From contig CAWUCO010000180.1 in NCBI GenBank assembly GCA_963920705.1, forward strand, positions 1 to 64,000: DNA of 64,000 nucleotides. The letters are read 5' to 3'. The notes under the pieces are model-generated. The model was not told the DNA's origin, did no database searches, and saw only the letters and a list, made by a program, of their open reading frames with translations. The position numbers were made by a program, and so were the translations under genes. Source of the stretch: Odiellus spinosus (Eukaryota > Arthropoda > Arachnida > Opiliones > Phalangiidae). Within the stretch, counting starts at the first letter, position 1. Each line of letters opens with the position of its first letter. Below, piece by piece: positions 57,536 through 64,000 of the stretch.

Positions 57536-58794
57536 AATCAATATCGTCTTCCAGAACTCCACACGTACCCGGCCGGAGCACTGTGTATCTCAGAGCTCTG
57601 GGACGCTATTAAACAGATATATAGATCATCTAGCTGAATTACATCTGGACTACAGCCACTTAATTAATAGCAAGGAAAAATACTATAAGCGGTAGCATAA
57701 CGGACGCCTCGGTAAGCCTCCCTGAACGCAACGGATTGGTCAATTTGCATTCTTTATTAAAGAGTAAAGAAATCTTCTGTGGGGCGTGGGAAAACTTGTT
57801 GCTCTTTATTAAAGCTTACATATATATTAGAACAGTAAAGAGAAACTTCCCATTCTAAGTGTAATTATTAAGCTAATCAGAAACAAATTTTTGGGAGCAA
57901 CATTGTTTTTAAGCACGGAGCTTCTACTCCTCTCCTTTATTCTCCACGCTCCTATAGCCGTAATTTACTCTGTACAAGACGACCTAAGACGACTAAGTTC
58001 GCCATTTTTTAGGGAAACCTAAGGCGAGAAGGTAAGATATCGTTGTTAGCTTAAAATATTATGAATTTTCGTTTTTTCTAATTGTTTTATTTTTTATTTT
58101 AGCTTTGTATTGAACTGATTTTGGATCTTCTAAAAAGGTAAAATATTTTTAAACTGTATTATATATATTATAAGCCTACGAAAAAACGGGTTAAGCCCAA
58201 TAAGCCGCCTCCTATTCCTTTAGAGGAAATATGCATTTTTGGCCTAGGCTTAGGAAAGCCTGCCTGGCGAAAGCTGGGCAGCGTGACCGGCAACGTGGTT
58301 TTTCTTAATAAATTTCTCGTTTTCGCTCGTGTTTTTAATTGGGTTGTTATTTTGAATATAGTGTGTTTCTGTAGCTTGATGGATATTTTATTCTTATATT
58401 ATTTATTATTAAACTAATAAAAGTTCAATTTTCTAGCCAACTGTGTAAGAGATTACGACAAATGTGGACATTGAAAAATTTATCAAATATTGGTTTCGTC
58501 ACTCTCCAACGCGCTTGCGAACAAAGAATATTACTGGTTGACTGATGTATTGTGAAATAAAATGGCCTTGCCTCTTTTGGTTTTATTTAAATTGTTAACA
58601 TAATTTTTTTAAATTTAATCATGATTATAAAGAACTTTAATTAAAAATGAGATCACTGACATCGAATTGAGATATTCAAGATTTTAAGAGTTATGACTGA
58701 AAAAGAGGTTTGGCAATAAACTCCTAAAATTTGAATGCTTATGTCTCATTTCTAATTAAATTTGGAATTAAAGAATTATGTGCATATCGCTTTC

Positions 58795-59010
58795 CAATAG
58801 ATGTTCAAACGATTTCCATACAATATCCTACAGATGTTCACAAATCTCCATAAAATATCCAATAGACATTCAATAATTCTCCATAAAAAATCCAATGGAC
58901 GTTCAATCATTCTCCATAAGAAATCCAATAGGCGTTCATACAATCTCCACAAAATGTCCAATAAACGTTCACACATTTTCCATAAAATATCCAATAGACA
59001 TCCAGTAAGA
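58795..59010. repeat. 42-bp minisatellite, about 5 units
   Basis: Units read CATAAAATATCCAATAGACG TTCAAACAATCTC with variation. The ATCCA phrase is shared with the 71-bp array, so both probably grew from the element's terminal unit. Confidence 0.65.
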
Positions 59011-59346
59011 ATTCCTTATTTATCCATTAGAGGTCCCTGTTACATTCAAGCTTATACTCCAAATGTCCACTGGACATCCTCTTAAGTATGTTCAAAGTCC
59101 AGAAAAATATCCAGGACATGTGAAATAAACATCCCCATAAATAATATTTTTGGTCCAAATAATATCTCTTCGATGTCCAAAAAAAATATTTTCTACATCC
59201 ATTGCACAACTAAAACGCTGACATTTGGATGTCTAAAAAATGTCTAATGAACAGAATCCATGGATATATAGATATCTCAAGGACATATCAAACATCCATG
59301 GGTGATATCCAGTAGATATTCATGGGATCAGTTTGTGTTTGCTGGG

Positions 59347-60730
59347 GTGGAGATATAGAGGGCACGGTGCAACTGTTCCGATGGGGATCCTCTTGTTAGC
59401 CTAACACGAGACGACAGGCTCTCTCAGTGCGCGTGTTTGGTTCGCTCTGCTCCACAAGAAGGGTCACGACCCAAAATATCTCTTACGATAAGCAGTTTTA
59501 GAAATATACTACGTGGTTTTCTGAGTATTTATTTTTATCAAAGTGTAGGTGACTCTTCGAGGATCAAGATAAAGATCAGTTAGGCGGCCGATTCCCATTC
59601 GACAGAATACTCTCTAGTGCGGCGGTGCCAATTATCATACATTATCAGGTGCCTAAGATGATGGTAGAAATACATATACAACACTTTTTGGCAACCACAA
59701 AAATTGCGGTGTACTTACATGGAACTATACCTAATATTTCCGCTAATATTTTCCTGTAAAATGAAACGTGTCTCGTCACAAAAATGTTTTGATCAGATCG
59801 TTGTACTAGAGTTCGTATAATTTTTATTAATTGGATTAAATCTACTAAATTCTGCTATACAGTATATTAACTGTTTGATTAAAAAAAAGACTTTTTATTT
59901 GAGTTATCTTATTCAAAAATAATCTATAAAACATAATCCTATTCCGTTTTTATCCAAAACATGGCCTTATTTTAGAATATTATCCTGGTTATAAGTTCGG
60001 ATAGAACAATTCAAAATTTATATTCGTAAAAAATAATGAATAAAAAATTGATTTAAAATCTTAGTTTCGTTGTTTTATTTATACTCTTCAAATTAAAAGT
60101 CAATTTGAAATATTTTTCTTATATTTTAGACTAATTCTGGAATTGGGAATTATGTTACCCATCGTTATGTTTCAATACGAATAATTTGTTCGTAGATAAA
60201 GCGCCATTCGGGTAAACCTCATACATTTAGCAATTTTAAACAAATTTCATTTTTTAGTTACGAACAATTCTTACCTAAAATAAAATATCTGAAAATATAA
60301 TATAGCTCTACGTGGTACTCTCCTTTAAATACAATTCATTCATTATATTTGAAGATCGATAAATCATTATAATTTTCTTATATGTTTCGACTTTTTTAAG
60401 TAAAGGAAGCAGTAAGAATGCGGATGGCTGAGGGAGGCTAAATAATTGATTTTGAGGGAGTGGTCAGTTTTAAAGAGTAGGAAAATAAATTACATTTTCC
60501 AATGGAGTTTTCCTTACCGATGTTTTATTAACGAAAATTGAGTAAAAGAAAGAAAATTCGACAACCTTCCCTAAGGGAATTGCGCTCAGCCTTTCACCCT
60601 AAAATTCTGTTTATCCCAAAAAATCTTGGGAAATATTTTTTTAATAATTTAGCCGCATTTTTGTGTCTAGAGCTATTAGGTGAATAGCAAACCATAGGCA
60701 TAAACTGATAGATTATAATGTCTCGGCTAC
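59347..60730. other. No gene seen
   Basis: AT-rich unique sequence. No repeat or protein family could be supported. Confidence 0.5.
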
Positions 60731-60930
60731 CTATAATACCAAGAATAGATTTAACACGAGAATATTGAATTGTACGCTATAGCTCCATTTAGAGGTCGGG
60801 GTTTGGATTAGAAAATTTGTTTGTTTTATCTTTATTCATATTTTGGCATTACCCACGGGAAGTGTATGGTAAATGCAAGGTAATCGCGAATAATTAACCG
60901 ATCATTTTTTATTATTAACTGATTAATTCA

Positions 60931-61376
60931 AGGGGCCGGACATTTATTAAAAATTTGTACGGGATTTTGAAATCTTGGATTTTGCGTTGGATGTCGTGAT
61001 TTCTTGCCGGATTTCGGGATTGTGTCTCGGATTTCAAAATTTTCCCGGATATTGGATTTCTTCGCGGATTTCTGGATTTTTTTGCTGAATTTCTTGGCAG
61101 ATTTCTGAATTTTTCCGGATTTTGGATTTCTTGATTTTAATTTCAGATATCGCGATTTTTTTAACAGATTTCTTTATTTCTAGTCGGATTTCAAATTCTT
61201 CACGGATTTCTAGATTTCTTGTCGGATTTCGCGATTCTTTTTCGGATTTCGTAATGTTGGAGAAATTCTTTGGATTTTTAAAAAATCCAAAATCCATGTC
61301 GGATTTGTTGCTGTTTTTCGGATTTTGTTTCGGTTTTCGTCAGAAGTGTACGGGATTTATTCAAATGTCCGACCCC
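60931..61376. mobile_element. Element of CGGATTTCNNGATTT units (family F)
   Basis: The ends AGGGGCCGGACATTTATTAAA and, inverted, AGGGGTCGGACATTTGAATAAA enclose about 18 degenerate units on the theme GCGGATTTCTNGATTTTTT. Near the right end are two inverted AAAATCCAAAATCC copies. No ORF. No target duplication seen. The build matches families A-E. Confidence 0.65.
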
Positions 61377-61519
61377 TCGGATAAACCAAATATTTATGGT
61401 GTCTTGTTCAAATCCCGACCTCTAGATCCAGTATAACGCTATTCAGAATTGGGAGGAGCTTGCTATATTTGACGTATTTATGTGATATCATTTTAACCCT
61501 ATCACGAGCTTTCGAGGTC

Positions 61520-62040
61520 AGTGTGAATTGTTTAGGGGGTGCACCGTAAACGAGTACATAACACCCCCGCCAATCCATGCGACGCACGCGAAATCACGCC
61601 CAGAACGGGAAACAAGGCCAAAGAGCGGGAACCGAAGAACCCCAGACCAGTGCTCCGCACACACGTGGAGCGACTAAGGCAGCAGAAGGAAAGGTATATG
61701 GCTTGGCGACCAGAACCCAATGGCAGAGGGAGCTGCCTGAGGCCAAGAAGGGCCCCGCGAGCCGGCCGGGTGTGGGGGAGACGGCCGTGTTACAATTCGC
61801 GGACTAGGATGGATCCTAGAACTCGGGCCCCCACACCACGACAAGGATGGAACACTACCCCCACCCTGCGCGTGAATTCGAGGTCCGTGACACTCAGTTA
61901 GCTCTGATGCCAGTGCCTCCATCCGCGAAGCCTGATATCCTCCCGCACTTATCGTAGAAAACCGTTAACCGCTTCCTGTGCACGTGACAGGAGGGGCGGC
62001 GTAAGACCCCATAGGCTCCACCCTATTGTGACTAGCGTGC
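61520..62040. other. GC-rich island of unknown origin
   Basis: About 60% GC against roughly 33% outside, with sharp edges. Short open frames on both strands (for example 61539-61901 plus) are rich in Arg, Pro and Gly, as expected from base composition alone. No motif is recognisable. It may be the 5' region of a retroelement or foreign DNA captured by the composite. Confidence 0.5.
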
Positions 62041-62097
62041 ATAAAAAGGTATAGCGCTTCAATATTCTCGTATTAAACCTATTCTTGGTATTAACTA

Positions 62098-62620
62098 TAG
62101 TTTCCATACACTGCCTTCACTAATACTAGGCATACCCTTAGAGAAAAAAATGGGGCGGAGGTACCGATTTCAAAAATATCGTTAGATGTCACTTTCTTGA
62201 GGATAAAAAAGTTGCGTAAAATTCAAATGTAGTCGGAAAATTCATAAATGTTAGGGTAATAGCCTATAATACAGATTTGTAAGAATTGGGATTTATTTTA
62301 AGTGTCAAATAATTTAACAGTGATTTTTACAATATTTATATTTAAAATTAACAATTTCTAAATCAAATCATAAATTTAATCAAGATCTTTGTATTACCAC
62401 CTAGATGTCACTATGGGTTCTACGATCATACTTCGATAGAGCCTTATCTAATTCGATCTTGGCGAAGCGAGCCTCGCGATTGCTTATTCCTTACGTAATC
62501 CCCAGAAAGATTCCTCAGGAAAGTGACATCTATCTCGACAATTTTCAAATAGAAAATGACCAAAATAAAAACTTGAATCTGGTATTTCGAGGCCAAGTAT
62601 TAGAGAAGGCAGTGTTCCAT
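62098..62620. mobile_element. Second copy of the AACACTGCCTTC TIR element
   Basis: It starts TACACTGCCTTCACTAATACTAGG and ends CAAGTATTAGAGAAGGCAGTGTT. Length (about 520 bp) and interior match the copy at 24116-24612 in inverted sense. An ORF-like stretch (62405-62743) runs out of the element and is not considered a gene. Confidence 0.7.
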
Positions 62621-63374
62621 CAGAGAGTTGAGGATGAAATCCCCGCGATAATTGTCCATCCAATTAAATCCAAAACGATTGCGTTGATCTTTGTCTCGTA
62701 TTCGACCGATTACCATTGGAGTGAATGGATTTATATTATTTAAAATACGGTAAAATACACATTATTTCAAAAAAAGCTTTCTAAAGTTTTTAATGCTTTA
62801 TATTAATATTAACTATTTAAATTCAAATGTTTGGGTTAGGCAAGCGTATTCCACTTTGTTTATGTTGTAATCATTTTTGGCTTATTTATATAAAAAAAAA
62901 CATATCCTAAACAACAGATCGCACTGGTTGGATCCCTAAAGTCTCCCAAATATTTCATTTAAATATTTCATCATATTTCCATAAAACGTTCTTACATTTT
63001 GCTTAATATTTCCCTAAAATCATTCATATTAATATAAAAATTTCGGAAGTAACAAGTATCAAAGTATACATCTGGTGATTTTGTCGAATTCTTCATTGCA
63101 CACCTACCAGTAGTATACACTCTTTTCTTTCAAATGTGCATAGAGAAAAGAAAAAAATTATAATTTGGTAATCTAGATTGCACGGATTTTTTAGTGCAAA
63201 TTATAACCCAAATGATCATATTGGTCCGATCCCAGTTTGTCCTAATAACTGGGTGTTATAGAGACAAGGGCTGTGAGTAAAAATTCTAAAATGGGTTCGA
63301 TCTAAGCATGGGCCAAGAAACGATAAATCCAGGAAATGACTCTAGCGTCTACTAAAAGAAACATGCTACGTTAT
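62621..63374. other. No gene seen
   Basis: AT-rich unique sequence without recognisable features. Confidence 0.5.
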
Positions 63375-63558
63375 GCGTGTTGAAAGTTAGTCTGTCAGTA
63401 ATGAAACTCGAAAACAATAAACAAGTCGTCGCGAACGAGGTAGTAAGGTAGCTTATGCGTGTTGAATGTTAGTCTGTCAGTAATGAAAACTCGAAGACAA
63501 TAAAGTCGTTGCGAAGGGAGCTTATGCGTGTTGAGTTCTAGTCTGTCAGTAATAAAAA
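63375..63558. repeat. Tandem repeat, 70-83 bp, three units
   Basis: GCTTATGCGTGTTGAAAGTT AGTCTGTCAGTAATGAAA with ACTCGAAAACAATAAA...GTCG recurs at about 63375, 63450 and 63522. It runs directly into the 15-bp array. Confidence 0.75.
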
Positions 63559-63782
63559 CATGATTTGAATAACATGATTTGAGAAACATGATTTGAAAAA
63601 CATGATTTGAAAAACATGATTTGAAAAGCATGATTTGAAAAGCATGATTTGAAAAGCATGATTTGAAAAGCATGATTTGAAAAGCATGATTTGAAAAGCA
63701 TGATTTGAAAAGCATGATTTGAAAAGCATGACTTGAAAAACATGACTTGAAAAACATGATTTGAAAAACATGATTTGAATGC
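63559..63782. repeat. 15-bp tandem repeat, about 15 copies
   Basis: Unit GAAAAGCATGATTTG, with GAAAAACATGATTTG and GAATAACATGATTTG variants at both edges and ACTTG variants near 63730. All three minus-strand frames are open (SCFSNHAFQIMLFK-like periodic peptides) because the unit is a multiple of three and lacks stops. Confidence 0.85.
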
Positions 63783-64000
63783 AATTCGTCTTTTTCAATA
63801 TATCGCATAAAAACGCTCACGGTCATATATTCGGCTCGGGAAATTTCCGCAACTTCGTGTTTAAAGGAATCTCGAGATGCCATTCAAATTGTTTAAAGAG
63901 CGTTTATGCCTGCATAACACACCCCTGCTATAGAATCATTCCTTTAATTCAGCCTCTTTTACAATGTCAGGGGTCCAGCTATTCCTATGGGCTTGACCAT

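Larger units (their letters stand above)
56291..59346. mobile_element. 3-kb element with CCCAGCAAACACAAA TIRs and internal minisatellites (family E)
   Basis: The left end CCCAGCAAACACAAATCATCC is matched by the right end, whose reverse complement is CCCAGCAAACACAAACTGATCC. Both continue into units with ATCCATGGATATCC phrases. Two minisatellite arrays fill the interior, and no transposase ORF is visible. No target duplication was recognised. The mid part (57540-58790) is unique AT-rich sequence. Confidence 0.7.
60733..62098. mobile_element. Nested composite bounded by 55-bp inverted repeats
   Basis: CTATAATACCAAGAATAGAT...ACACGAGAATATTGAATTG at 60733-60787 is inverted at 62045-62098 (CAATATTCTCGTATTAAACC...TATTCTTGGTATTAACTATAG). 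Just inside the left arm, AGAGGTCGGGGTTTGGATTA pairs with AAATCCCGACCTCT near 61410. Inside that lies the element at 60931-61376. A GC-rich island occupies the rest. Three insertion layers can be read. Confidence 0.6.

Noticed and set aside
58776-59085. Periodic ORFs on both strands
   Set aside because: Produced by the 42-bp minisatellite, a multiple of three without stops.
61539-61922. Arg/Pro-rich ORFs on both strands in the GC island
   Set aside because: Stop-poor because of high GC; no motif, no start context, overlapping on both strands.
63375-63782. CRISPR-like array
   Set aside because: No spacers: the units are contiguous 15-bp and 70-83-bp tandem repeats in a eukaryotic genome.
63395-63883. 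Three overlapping minus-strand ORFs of SCFSNHAFQIML type
   Set aside because: Translation of a 15-bp tandem repeat, not a gene.

Overview
The window looks like AT-rich nuclear DNA from an arthropod, probably an insect or another hexapod; the species cannot be read from it. Evidence: a spliced gustatory receptor (7tm_7) gene, spliceosomal introns with GT...AG ends, scattered CCTAA/TTAGG-like runs, and a dense, nested load of eukaryotic transposons. No prokaryotic gene organisation is present. Almost all of the sequence is transposable elements, their remains, minisatellites and gene relics. Few genes look functional.

Layout. 1-4.4 kb: nested inverted-repeat elements, one possible promoter with a short first exon, and a TTAA-flanked MITE. 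4.5-6.4 kb: an AlkB-family (ALKBH3-like) dioxygenase gene of four exons with consistent splice phases and one single-base frame break. 8.2-17.3 kb: a decayed C2H2 zinc-finger cluster on both strands, cut up by a 1.57-kb foldback element carrying a SWIM zinc-finger ORF, a 183-bp satellite, and the 5' part of an R1-like LINE. 18.6-21.8 kb: a CR1/Jockey-group LINE lacking its 3' end. 22-27 kb: MITE-like elements. 27.9-29.0 kb: a LACTB-like serine beta-lactamase relic with one nonsense codon. 32.3-34.9 kb: a Ty1/copia remnant with its LTR and primer-binding site. 34.9-37.4 kb: a PARP1 pseudogene with a tail-to-tail inverted partial copy. 41.4-44.0 kb: a near full-length hAT (ZBED-type) transposon. 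45.3-46.3 kb: a truncated Penelope-like element with a GIY-YIG endonuclease ORF and a hammerhead-like terminus. 46.9-48.0 kb: a Ty3/gypsy RNase H-integrase relic. 48.1-50.8 kb: a second CR1/Jockey-group LINE copy. 51.1-55.7 kb: the gustatory receptor gene, minus strand, five exons, all introns phase 0, 431 residues. 56.3-64 kb: a 3-kb element full of minisatellites, nested inverted repeats, a GC-rich island and tandem repeats.

The most interesting theme is a set of elements whose ends are inverted arrays of degenerate 13-18-nt units. The units are built on phrases such as TTCCCATTAGCGC, TTCCCATTTCGCCCAA and TTTTCCGGCAGCC. Several are bounded by 9-11-bp target duplications (one perfect 11-mer), which points to Mutator-like (MULE) mobilisation. 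One unit family surrounds a tRNA-derived core in two independent copies. Other strong points are the PARP1 inverted duplication, which could give a hairpin RNA, the foldback element with a SWIM ORF, and three LINE copies that keep their 5' ends but lack 3' ends.

All calls come from reading the sequence and from knowledge of the families; no database search was run.
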